Positions 18,668 to 26,493 of a stretch of DNA of 64,000 nucleotides are shown in pieces; position 1 is the first letter of the stretch, and every line of letters begins with the position of its first letter. Origin of the DNA: Roseiconus lacunae (GTDB taxonomy: Bacteria > Planctomycetota > Planctomycetia > Pirellulales > Pirellulaceae); the NCBI RefSeq assembly GCF_008312935.1, contig NZ_VSZO01000009.1, forward strand, positions 1 through 64,000, written 5' to 3'. The position numbers and the translations under genes are program-made. The notes under the pieces were generated by a model. It was not told the DNA's origin, made no database searches, and worked only from the letters and a program-made list of their open reading frames with translations.

Positions 18668-19620
18668 TGGGATTCTCCGGTATCGGACGTCACGACTTCA
18701 GACATCCGCCGCCGCAGTTCATCCAGTGTCATTGAGAACGCGCCTTTCGCTGGGTCCAGTTCACTGACATCGAGATTCACCACCAACTCCGGACCGACGC
18801 ATCGATTCAATCGATCGCGTACCTGATCGATTAACTTGCGATCGCGGACGGGCTCGTAAAGCGGTCGCCACCGGTACCCATCCATCAACGCGTGGCAGTT
18901 TCGCCGAATCGCCACGAAAGCGTCTTGAACCCCCACGCTATCGAGACCGGGGCTGGAACCGTCGATAATCATGCCACCGTAAGTCAATGACCACAGGCCG
19001 AACATGATGTCTTCGACCGGCGTTGCATCGGCCACCACAAGATCTCCGCACTGCACCGCTTCCTGACCGACGCCGGCAACGACTGACATGCAGTACTGTT
19101 CACACATCGCCATCGCTTCGCGCCGCTGCTCGGAAGCTTTTTCCCAAACCGTAGAATGACGCACGAGCGAATCGATGAAAAACAAATCCTCGAATCGAAT
19201 TCGAAACTCTTGGCAAGCTACCCCGATCGCAGAAATCTTATCCCGCGGTGTCTCCATTGCTTCGACCGCGTTGACAAACAACTCCAAGCGTTTGTTGTTC
19301 GCACCAATCGCAAGTGCGAGCAGGATCTCTTCTTTACACGAGAAGTGGTTGTAGATCGTTCCTTTGGCATAGGACATCTCGCGGGCGATCGCCTCCATGC
19401 TCAAACCAGCCAATCCGCCGCGTGCCACCATCGGCCGAGCCAGTTCGATAATCTTTGCCTCGCGATTTCGAATCTCGGCCTGTTTGGGTGTCAGGGTTTG
19501 CTTCCCCGACCGGCTTTGCTTGGCAGATTGCCCCTGCTTGGCAGAACGCGCCTGCCCGAGATCGTTCGAAACGACCTCGCCGGCGGAGCGTTTGGCTTCG
19601 CGATTAGCAGTGGTGCTCAT
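18664..19620 (-). CDS. TetR/AcrR family regulator of the efflux operon
   Basis: A 318-residue regulator, long for this family (about 200). The N-terminal 50 residues are polar and Lys/Gln/Ser-rich with SAKQ/SGKQ reiterations. The HTH domain is at about 55-105, with LSMEAIAREMSYAKGTIYNHF forming the helix-turn-helix (73-93). The rest is an all-helical ligand domain. It is the first gene of the operon and overlaps the adaptor gene, so it is expected to repress its own operon until a pump substrate binds (family knowledge plus inference). The palindromes at 19807-19853 are candidate operators. The ATG at 19620 is used; a later start would shorten the odd N terminus but I see no strong ribosome site that decides it. 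Confidence 0.9.
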   Translation of the reverse strand: MSTTANREAKRSAGEVVSNDLGQARSAKQGQSAKQSRSGKQTLTPKQAEIRNREAKIIELARPMVARGGLAGLSMEAIAREMSYAKGTIYNHFSCKEEILLALAIGANNKRLELFVNAVEAMETPRDKISAIGVACQEFRIRFEDLFFIDSLVRHSTVWEKASEQRREAMAMCEQYCMSVVAGVGQEAVQCGDLVVADATPVEDIMFGLWSLTYGGMIIDGSSPGLDSVGVQDAFVAIRRNCHALMDGYRWRPLYEPVRDRKLIDQVRDRLNRCVGPELVVNLDVSELDPAKGAFSMTLDELRRRMSEVVTSDTGESQ

Positions 19621-20211
19621 AACCTTTGTGCCGCGTTGAAATGGGAAGCGTCGGTGTGATTTGGCGGTCGCTGGTCGTCGTAGGGTTCATTTCCGTAGGA
19701 CCGATCTCAAACCGGCCAGAGAAACGGCGCCACCCCAGCAACCTCGAAAACATTCAACGCCGCGCACGATGACGCGTCGAATCGAACGCAATCGCTGGAG
19801 TTTTTTTGACCCGCCGTCAGGATTGACGCTACGTCATTTTTGACACGCCGTCAAGTTCCTGACGAATGTTCCCGCTTGTAAACATTGCTCGTCCTGATTT
19901 CCCGCACCGGACCGACCGACTGCCTGAGATATTTTTCGCACTTCACATTGGCGTACTGGCGGCAAATACCGGAACCCGAACCCCCTGTTTCTTGTTGAAT
20001 AGGGAGGACTGCTAAGATATATTCCTCCGCCGGAGTGGGACGGATCCCGATTCGCACCGGCCATTTGCCAAAACCGCTCCGATCGGGTTCGCATCCGAGT
20101 TCGCCGTTGGATGGCGAAGCCACCGCTAGCCGCAGTCGCCGCATCCCGGTCGTTTGGGAGCCGCTCGTCCAGCACCGTCCCGCTTGATCCCGTCCCGCTT
20201 GCCCCACGTTC
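19621..20211. other. Divergent regulatory region between tetR and xylR-like genes
   Basis: 591 bases between two divergent regulator genes. No credible gene is visible. The central part holds the three-palindrome operator array (19807-19853), which is 187 bases from the tetR start and about 360 bases from the xylR-like start. Confidence 0.5.
19807..19853. promoter_or_regulatory. Operator array: three TGAC-N5-GTCA palindromes at 17-bp spacing
   Basis: Three 13-bp palindromes are present at 19807-19819 (TGACCCGCCGTCA), 19824-19836 (TGACGCTACGTCA) and 19841-19853 (TGACACGCCGTCA). Their starts are exactly 17 bases apart and each is preceded by T. A further TGAC half-site follows at 19860. Such symmetric half-sites fit a dimeric TetR-family regulator; the divergently encoded TetR is the obvious candidate, with the XylR-like regulator as an alternative. 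The TTGACA at 19840-19845 could also serve as a -35 element, though no good -10 was found. Confidence 0.65.
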
Positions 20212-21468
20212 ATGACTAACTCGCACCCCGATCCCTCGCGCCCAAGTCTTTCCGATCGCAGTGTGCAGACGCCGGGAACTCCGGCTCATGTTCACCGCCC
20301 GAAGGTTTTGTTGTTGGTCGAAACGACCATGGCTTTCGGACGCGGCGTGCTCGAAGGGATCAGTCGGTATCGAATTGAAAAGCAACCCTGGTCGGTACAG
20401 CTTGACCTGAGGGACTTGATGGCGGGACCACCGGCATGGCTGAACTCTTGGGACGGTGACGGAATCATTACGCGTGTACTGCCTCCGGAAATGCTGCAAT
20501 TCGTGCATGACCGGGGCGTTCCAACGATCAACCTGGGCGACATTCGAAATGAGACCTCGTTGCCATCGGTGATGAATGATCACGACGCCATCGGTCGCTT
20601 GGCGGCAAACCACCTCGCCGACAAAGGACTCGAACACTTTGCCTTCGCAGGGTTTGACGACCATCTTTGGTCCCAACTCCGTCTCGACGGCTTCCGCGCC
20701 AGACTCGACGAGCGCGGACTTGCAAGCGGCGAAGAGATCCACTTACATCTATCGGAATGGTCGCGGGCGAAGACTCATGGCTGGCAGGAACAGCAAGATC
20801 AAATCGTGGAGTGGGTACGTAGCTTGCCGCGACCGATCGGGATTTTCGCCTGCAATGACTTCCGCGGCCAACACATCCTCGAAGCCTGCCAAACAGCCAA
20901 GGTCTCAGTCCCAGACGAAGTCGCCGTACTGGGGGTCGACAACGATCACGTGCTTTGCGATTTCTGTGACCCGCCACTTTCGAGCATTATTCCGGCGGCC
21001 GAACGAATCGGATTTCAGGCCGCCCAACTGCTCGACCAATTGATGCGAAGGGAACAGCCGCCGGACCTTCACCTCCGCATTGATCCGCTGGGAATTGCCG
21101 AGCGTCTGTCGACCGACGTAATGGCGATTGACGACGAAGACGTCGCCGCGGCGATCCAGCTGATTCGCTTCCATGCCTGCGAAGGGCTGACCGTTTCGGA
21201 CATTCTAAGAGAGGTACCGATCGCCCGCAGCAGTCTCGAAAGACGGTTCCGCCAATACCTCGGACGGTCGCCGCAAGCCGAAATTCGCCGTGTCCAAATC
21301 AAGCGGGCGTGTCAATTGCTGCGTGATACCGAACTCAGCCTCGTCAAGATTTCGCGACTAACCGGTTTTAAACACGCGGAGTACTTCAGCGTCGTCTTCA
21401 AACGCGAAGTCAAGCAGACCCCCGGACGCTATCGCGAAGCCAGCCGCGCCAAAGCACGAAAACTTTAG
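20212..21468 (+). CDS. XylR-like transcriptional regulator (sugar-binding domain + AraC HTH)
   Basis: A 418-residue regulator with the two-domain XylR arrangement. Residues about 30-300 form a LacI/periplasmic-binding-protein-like sensor (PKVLLLVETTMAFGRGVLEG, GIFACNDFRGQHILEAC, VAVLGVDNDHVLCD). Residues about 315-410 carry two AraC-type helix-turn-helix motifs (LTVSDILREVPIARSSLERR and LVKISRLTGFKHAEYFSVVF, ending KQTPGRYR). This family responds to sugars such as xylose and activates catabolic genes. No sugar catabolic gene lies beside it, so its targets are elsewhere or it controls only itself. It is divergent from the tetR operon. Confidence 0.9.
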   Translation: MTNSHPDPSRPSLSDRSVQTPGTPAHVHRPKVLLLVETTMAFGRGVLEGISRYRIEKQPWSVQLDLRDLMAGPPAWLNSWDGDGIITRVLPPEMLQFVHDRGVPTINLGDIRNETSLPSVMNDHDAIGRLAANHLADKGLEHFAFAGFDDHLWSQLRLDGFRARLDERGLASGEEIHLHLSEWSRAKTHGWQEQQDQIVEWVRSLPRPIGIFACNDFRGQHILEACQTAKVSVPDEVAVLGVDNDHVLCDFCDPPLSSIIPAAERIGFQAAQLLDQLMRREQPPDLHLRIDPLGIAERLSTDVMAIDDEDVAAAIQLIRFHACEGLTVSDILREVPIARSSLERRFRQYLGRSPQAEIRRVQIKRACQLLRDTELSLVKISRLTGFKHAEYFSVVFKREVKQTPGRYREASRAKARKL

Positions 21469-21517
21469 CGGACTGTCAGCACCTAAACATCACGAGAAAA
21501 CCTCGGTACCGTCGTAG

Positions 21518-21814
21518 CTATCGCCCGAGTTCTGACCACAGGCTGTTCGTGCCAAATACGACTTGGCGTAACGGCCTCGTTCGCTGGTTCAAATCCGAGT
21601 AGTGGTTCAGCCGCACCGTGTTCCCGTAGACGTGCAGCAAGCGTCCAGGGCGTTTCTCGATCGGCATCGATTTGATTTCGCTGCGATAGTCCCCTAGCGG
21701 GACCACGACGGCACTCCACCCCGTTGGCGACTTTGCCGAAGCGGCGACTGGCAGAACCAAAGACAAACTTACGAAGATGACGAACAGGGTGATCAAACGG
21801 GCTGTGTATCGCAC
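21518..21814 (-). CDS. Small secreted protein of unknown function
   Basis: A 98-residue protein with a clear signal peptide (LFVIFVSLSLVLPVAASA, cleavage near residue 27) and a short mature part rich in charged residues and Tyr/Asn (PLGDYRSEIKSMPIEKRPG, HVYGNTVRLNHYSD). GTG at 21814 is the start, supported by GGAG eight bases upstream on the minus strand. I recognise no domain. It is convergent with the XylR-like gene and divergent from the PfpI-like gene, so it is its own transcription unit. Confidence 0.7.
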   Translation of the reverse strand: MRYTARLITLFVIFVSLSLVLPVAASAKSPTGWSAVVVPLGDYRSEIKSMPIEKRPGRLLHVYGNTVRLNHYSDLNQRTRPLRQVVFGTNSLWSELGR

Positions 21815-21917
21815 AACATTGACTCCAAGGCTACATTCAACTGCGACACTCTAGATCAACGTCAGTGCCGAAGTGGGTGAAGACGTTCATTTTTTTAGCA
21901 ACAAACAGATCTTAGTC

Positions 21918-22490
21918 ATGGCAAAAAAGATTTTGATGATTGTGGGTGACTTCGTGGAAGACTACGAAGCGATGGTTCCCATGCAAATACTGCAAACGAT
22001 GGGCCATCAAGTCGACACGGTTTGCCCTGATAAAAAGCCCGGCGAATGGGTCGCCACGGCGATCCATGACTTCGAAGGCCACCAGACCTACAGCGAAAAA
22101 CCTGGACACCGATTTGCGATTACAGCGGACTTCGAATCGGTCAGCGTTTCTGAATACGACGCGTTGGTTTTGCCAGGCGGGCGTGCCCCAGAGTACTTAC
22201 GATTAAACGATCGCGTGATCGAGATCGTCAAACAGTTCGACGCCGAACAAAAACCGATCGCCGCGATTTGCCATGGGCCGCAAATCCTGGCAGCCGCGGG
22301 GGTCTTAGTCGGCAAGCAATGCAGCTGTTATCCGGCTGTCCAATACGAAGTCGCTGCCGGGGGTGGACAATACATCCAGCCTGCCGCTTCGATGGATTCG
22401 GCGCACACGCACGGGCACCTAGTGACAGCGCCTGCATGGCCGGCACATCCGGCATGGATGCGTGCGTTCCTGGACGTTCTCGAAGGCTAA
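21918..22490 (+). CDS. DJ-1/PfpI family protein
   Basis: A 190-residue class I glutamine amidotransferase-like protein. The nucleophile elbow [10 protein letters not shown] has Cys118 followed by His119, and Glu14 of DFVEDYE is in the conserved N-terminal position, a pattern shared by PfpI-type proteases, glyoxalase III and deglycase-like enzymes. [12 protein letters not shown] fits the family. The ATG at 21918 ([10 protein letters not shown]) begins the first beta strand and is preferred over the one 45 bases upstream. A stress or aldehyde detoxification role is typical for the family but not shown here. Confidence 0.9.
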   Translation: MAKKILMIVGDFVEDYEAMVPMQILQTMGHQVDTVCPDKKPGEWVATAIHDFEGHQTYSEKPGHRFAITADFESVSVSEYDALVLPGGRAPEYLRLNDRVIEIVKQFDAEQKPIAAICHGPQILAAAGVLVGKQCSCYPAVQYEVAAGGGQYIQPAASMDSAHTHGHLVTAPAWPAHPAWMRAFLDVLEG

Positions 22491-22624
22491 CCGCCGAACT
22501 CTCCGCCGCTTTCGCGATCGCGAACGCTCAATCGCCACCGTTTTTGTGCATAATAGAGAGTGATAGCCGAGACGCGCATGGAATCGCGTCTTTCCCGCAC
22601 CGCGAAATTCGAGGAGCCGACCAC

Positions 22625-23563
22625 ATGCTTACAACATCCTTCCGCCCCCTGGCCCTTTGGTCGATGGCCGCCTGTTTTTCTGTCGCCGTGTCACTAACCG
22701 CCTCGACACACGCGCAGGCACAAGAGAAAAAGAAAAACAACCCGATCCCGAAACCACGTAAAGTCGACTTGGCGACCAAAGATGGTGTCGAATTAAGTGG
22801 CGTCTATTTCGGATCGAACAAAGGCAAAGAAGCCATTCCGGTGCTGATCATCCACGAATGGCGCGGGCAAAAAGCCCCCTACGGATCACTGTGCATGATG
22901 CTGCAGCGAGCCGGCTGCGCCGTTCTCGCGTTTGATTATCGCGGACACGGTGGGTCACGCGAATACACCGATCCACGCACCGGAACGAAGAAGGAATTCA
23001 AGATCGAAACGATGCGTCGTAAATCGGTAAACGAGATCGCTCGATTTGATCTCGAAACTGCCAAACAGTTTTTCAAAGATGAGAACAACGAAGAAAACCT
23101 CAATCTGAACGCGCTCGTCATCATTGGCATTCGTGAAGGTTGCGTGATCGGCACCAACTGGGCAATGGTCGACTGGCGCTATCCCAGCGTCGGTAGCCGC
23201 AAACAGGGCCAAGACGTCAAAGCTCTCGTGATGGTTTCACCCAAGCGTCTCGCCCAAGGCGTTCCGATTGACCAAGCACTGAGCGATCGAAATATCGGAC
23301 AACTGCCGACGATGGTGATCTACGGACAAGGGTCCAACGAAGAAGACGACGCCAAACGAATCCAGAAACTACTCGAAGCGAATAAACGTCGACTCAGTGG
23401 CTCGCGTGAAGCCGAAGGCCTTGAAGTCATGGAAGTCAGCGAACCGCTCGGCGGGCCGGCCCTGATTAGCGGCCAGTCTTCGGTGATTCCGGCAATCGTC
23501 AAGTTCATTACCGAGCAGGTAAAGATCAGCGACAACGAAAACCCTTGGATCGAACGTGATTAG
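22625..23563 (+). CDS. Secreted alpha/beta-hydrolase-fold protein lacking the nucleophile Ser
   Basis: A 312-residue exported protein. The signal peptide runs to about residue 32 (STHAQAQ). The core looks like an alpha/beta hydrolase: the oxyanion-region strand IPVLIIHEWRG (71-81), GCAVLAFDYRGHGGS (97-111) and then the expected nucleophile elbow reading GIREG (168-172) with Arg170 where catalytic Ser should be. GQLPTMVIYGQGSNEED resembles the segment carrying the acid residue. It is therefore probably non-catalytic or uses another chemistry. The ATG at 22625 starts the signal peptide; GAGGAG lies about 13 bases upstream. It follows the PfpI gene by 134 bases on the same strand. Confidence 0.8.
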   Translation: MLTTSFRPLALWSMAACFSVAVSLTASTHAQAQEKKKNNPIPKPRKVDLATKDGVELSGVYFGSNKGKEAIPVLIIHEWRGQKAPYGSLCMMLQRAGCAVLAFDYRGHGGSREYTDPRTGTKKEFKIETMRRKSVNEIARFDLETAKQFFKDENNEENLNLNALVIIGIREGCVIGTNWAMVDWRYPSVGSRKQGQDVKALVMVSPKRLAQGVPIDQALSDRNIGQLPTMVIYGQGSNEEDDAKRIQKLLEANKRRLSGSREAEGLEVMEVSEPLGGPALISGQSSVIPAIVKFITEQVKISDNENPWIERD

Positions 23564-23590
23564 TCGATCAGCATTCAAAACTGGGACGCG

Positions 23591-25282
23591 TCACGGCTTG
23601 GGAACGTACCGATAACGGCCGCCATTCTTGGCGGCGATACGCTTCATCCGTGATTCGCCGACTCGGCTGTGGTAGCCGATCGTGTGCACCAAACTGATCG
23701 GCCCCTCATCGCCGAACAGGTTGTCCAGGCGATTGATTTCCGACAACATCTCTTCGATCCGCTGCGGGAACTCACCGTCGGAAAGCAAGAAAATCACATC
23801 GGGCCTTTGCTCGATCGCAAACGGCAACACTTCATACGGCGCCCGGCCGAGATCCATCTGAATCGACATTGCCCAACGGCGAAGCGCGCGTTTGTTCTCA
23901 TCGGTCGCATAGACGCTACGAGGTTCGTCGACGCCCGGATCGGCCAGACGCATGTACTCTGGTTCTTCATCAAAGAACACGACATAGAAGCGCTGCGTCG
24001 GCTTTAGCAAACTGATCGATCGTAGCAATGCGTCACGGGCCGATTCAAAACCATCCCCCATACTCTTGCTGCTGTCGACCAAATAGATGAAGTGGTTCCC
24101 GCCGCCTTCGATGCCGCAAAACTCCATCTGCTCACTGGGATTGCGAGACATGGCCATCGCCATCGCGTCAACGACCGCGGCTTCAGACATCACAGGCACG
24201 AACTCTGACGCACTTGGTGCCACTGTCGGGCTCAGGTCGCGAACTTGAATTTCGCCGAGATCCGTTAGCGGTGAATCTACCGGGCTAGCCTCAGGCTCCT
24301 CCTCGGAAACCTGTGCCGTCTCAGTCTCCAATTTGACCGACTGAACTTCCGCGACTTCAGATTCGACCATCGCCCCGGCGATCGCCATCTGATCGCCAGG
24401 GGTTGAAGTCGAGAACGTGACCGCCGCCAATCCAAGGATCAGCATCGCATGGACGAATAGGCTGACGCCCCAAACGCCTCCACGACGACGTCGACCATGT
24501 TGACGCCCGCTCACCGACCGGCGCGTGAGCACGACTGCTGATGCCAAAGCGTTCGACGCTTCGGTTGCCTTGCTGCCTGGTAACGGAACGCCGGACGCTT
24601 TGCCGCTGGATTTCACCGAACTGACGCGAGTCGATTTCGCTCGTCGATGGTCACCCGCTTCGGTTCCCCGACGCTCGCGAGATTGCGGTTTTGTCTTCGG
24701 CGTGACCGATCCGCCGTGGGTCTGACGAGCACTGGACCGCATCCCAAGAAGTACCGCGACATCATCCCAGTTTGAGATGCGACCGGGCGACTGAGTTTTC
24801 GCCTCGGCCGATGGTCCACCTGTCGCAGGAGCACGTTGCCCGATCGAGTCGTCGTTGGCTCGGAAGGCCACAGCGCTGCGGATCGAACGGTTTCGCGGCA
24901 GGGCGGGGACTCGCAGCTCGGCTCGCTTCCTCGAATTGGATGCCGAAAGTTGCGATTCCGCTTCCTGTGATCGGGACGAGGCTGATTGACCAGTTGCAAC
25001 ACCACCGGCCGCAACACGACTGGATTGAACCGTTTCGTTGCGAATTCGCGACTCAACTTTCTTTTGGGTCAATGCGACCTGTCGCTCAAGACGTTGAATC
25101 CTGATTTCCAAGACCGCCGCTCGGGCATCCAATCGGGCCGCCGCCGCTTCGCTTCGGGTCTGCTCTAGCTCGAGTTGAAGTTCGCGCAAGTGATCAAGAT
25201 CGGACAAATTGCGATCGGGTCGGCTAGATTCCCGATCCAAATCATCATGTTCTTCCGTCGAATCTTCCGCAGACAATGACAT
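23591..25282 (-). CDS. Membrane-anchored von Willebrand factor A domain protein
   Basis: A 563-residue protein with four parts: a Glu/Arg-rich coiled coil (about 25-85), a long basic Ser/Arg/Gly-rich disordered region (about 85-265), one transmembrane helix (GVSLFVHAMLILGLAAVTF, about 270-290), and a C-terminal vWA domain. The metal-ion-dependent adhesion site DSSKS is at 403-407 (Asp403, Ser405, Ser407), within HFIYLVDSSKSMGDGFESAR. The layout puts the coiled coil in the cytoplasm and the vWA domain outside if the helix is a signal anchor (inference). It is divergent from the YfgM-like gene. Substrate or partner unknown. Confidence 0.85.
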   Translation of the reverse strand: MSLSAEDSTEEHDDLDRESSRPDRNLSDLDHLRELQLELEQTRSEAAAARLDARAAVLEIRIQRLERQVALTQKKVESRIRNETVQSSRVAAGGVATGQSASSRSQEAESQLSASNSRKRAELRVPALPRNRSIRSAVAFRANDDSIGQRAPATGGPSAEAKTQSPGRISNWDDVAVLLGMRSSARQTHGGSVTPKTKPQSRERRGTEAGDHRRAKSTRVSSVKSSGKASGVPLPGSKATEASNALASAVVLTRRSVSGRQHGRRRRGGVWGVSLFVHAMLILGLAAVTFSTSTPGDQMAIAGAMVESEVAEVQSVKLETETAQVSEEEPEASPVDSPLTDLGEIQVRDLSPTVAPSASEFVPVMSEAAVVDAMAMAMSRNPSEQMEFCGIEGGGNHFIYLVDSSKSMGDGFESARDALLRSISLLKPTQRFYVVFFDEEPEYMRLADPGVDEPRSVYATDENKRALRRWAMSIQMDLGRAPYEVLPFAIEQRPDVIFLLSDGEFPQRIEEMLSEINRLDNLFGDEGPISLVHTIGYHSRVGESRMKRIAAKNGGRYRYVPKP

Positions 25283-25498
25283 TTCGAACGCGCCAGCCTT
25301 CCTTTGGGAGGGAGCAGTCTACGATTGAATTTTCGGTGGCGGAAGTCGCCGGGAGATTGATTGGCACCGGCGAGTTGCCGAAAACCTCGGCGGCTTCCGC
25401 CTTCATACCTCCGCAGGCCAACATACCCCGCACTATCGCCGCTCAATCGCGATCGATACAGTACCACAGACGGGGTCCAAGCACAAAACGTGAGTGAT

Positions 25499-25524
25499 TT
25501 TTGAGTTCTATTGACGACTCAAAA
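25499..25524. promoter_or_regulatory. Perfect 8-bp inverted repeat overlapping a -35 box
   Basis: TTTTGAGT (25499-25506) pairs perfectly with ACTCAAAA (25517-25524) across a 10-base spacer. The spacer contains the -35 element of the promoter at 25511-25540, so a protein bound here would block RNA polymerase. No T-run follows, which argues against a terminator. Confidence 0.5.
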
Positions 25525-25540
25525 TTCAGACTCGTATACT
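25511..25540 (+). promoter_or_regulatory. Sigma-70-like promoter of the YfgM-like gene
   Basis: TTGACG (25511-25516) and TATACT (25535-25540) are separated by 18 bases, five of six bases matching consensus in each box. Transcription would start near 25547, giving a leader of about 47 bases before the ATG at 25594. Confidence 0.6.
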
Positions 25541-25593
25541 CCTTGGCTCGACTGAATGCGCAACCATCGCAGCCAAATACGCACGAAGAACTT

Positions 25594-26478
25594 ATGAATA
25601 CCCGCCAGGAAGAGCTGGAAACCAACATTGTCGCCGACCAGCTCGCAATTTTTTACAAGAAGATCGAGCCCTATTCGAAGCTGATCGCTGCCGCGGTGGT
25701 TGCCGTCGTCGTTGCTATGCTGGCGTATGGTTTCTACAGCAGCAGCCAGACGGCGACACGCAGTGACGCGACATTCCAGTTGCTAATGAATAACCCCGAA
25801 GTCGCGTCACGTTACCCCGACACGACCGCGGCGGCATGGTCACAGCTGTTCCAAGCCAATCAAAATTTGGCTCAAGGTATTAGTTCTCTGTATCGCGACA
25901 AAGCGGAAGCCGAAACGCTTCTGGCCCAGGCAAAAGACGAGTTCATCAACGCCCGTGTTTCGTCGGACGACGAAATTTTGATCTCGCGAGCCAACTATGG
26001 GTTGGCACTCGCCCACGAGGCACTTGGTGAAGTCGACGACGCGATGAAAGCGTACGAAGCGGTCGTTTCGGCAAACGAGTCCGAAGAAATGGTCGAAGTC
26101 GCAGAGCAGCGAATCGCAACGCTTAAAAGCTCGACCGCAGGTACCTTCCTGACTTGGTTCAATGAACAGGATTTCGCGCCTGCCGATCCTTCGCTACCAC
26201 CGGAACTGCCCGGATCGACTACGTTGCCTGATCTACCCGACTTGGAACTTCCCGATCTCGACCTCGACAGTGAGCTAAGCAGCGAGTTCGACGCATTACG
26301 AGGGGAAGCTTCAGACGCCGAAATGACCGGTGGCATTGAATTACCCGAAGAGCCCACTGCCGAAGAAAAAGGCGACGCCGAATCGACACCAGCCGAAACG
26401 TCTTCGACCGAACCGAGTGAAACGACGCCCGAAGACGACGCCTCTAGCGAAGCGGCACCCCCGGCCGAGTCGGAATAG
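25594..26478 (+). CDS. YfgM-like TPR membrane protein
   Basis: A 294-residue protein with an N-terminal cytoplasmic segment, one transmembrane helix (SKLIAAAVVAVVVAMLAYGF, about 30-50), and an extracytoplasmic helical region with TPR-like repeats (YGLALAHEALGEVDDAMKAY). This resembles YfgM, the ancillary SecYEG-associated protein, but without the BamB partner next door. The last 95 residues are an acidic Pro/Glu/Ser/Thr tail with LPDLELPDLDL repeats, likely disordered. The ATG at 25594 is chosen because it puts a hydrophilic N terminus before the helix; an upstream TTG at 25501 lies inside the promoter. It precedes the pseudouridine synthase gene by 15 bases, probably one operon. Confidence 0.75.
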   Translation: MNTRQEELETNIVADQLAIFYKKIEPYSKLIAAAVVAVVVAMLAYGFYSSSQTATRSDATFQLLMNNPEVASRYPDTTAAAWSQLFQANQNLAQGISSLYRDKAEAETLLAQAKDEFINARVSSDDEILISRANYGLALAHEALGEVDDAMKAYEAVVSANESEEMVEVAEQRIATLKSSTAGTFLTWFNEQDFAPADPSLPPELPGSTTLPDLPDLELPDLDLDSELSSEFDALRGEASDAEMTGGIELPEEPTAEEKGDAESTPAETSSTEPSETTPEDDASSEAAPPAESE

Positions 26479-26493
26479 TCGGCTGCACTATTA

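Larger units (their letters stand above)
25283..25593. other. Divergent promoter region of the vWA and YfgM-like genes
   Basis: 311 bases between two divergent genes. No gene is evident. It contains the plus-strand promoter at 25511-25540 and an overlapping inverted repeat at 25499-25524. Confidence 0.5.

Noticed and set aside
20212-21468. A local xylose operon
   Set aside because: The XylR-like regulator has no xylose isomerase, kinase or sugar ABC transporter nearby, and the TIM-barrel isomerases are more than 10 kb away and of another kind.
22625-23563. A normal catalytic hydrolase
   Set aside because: The nucleophile position reads Arg in the GIREG elbow, so activity should not be assumed.
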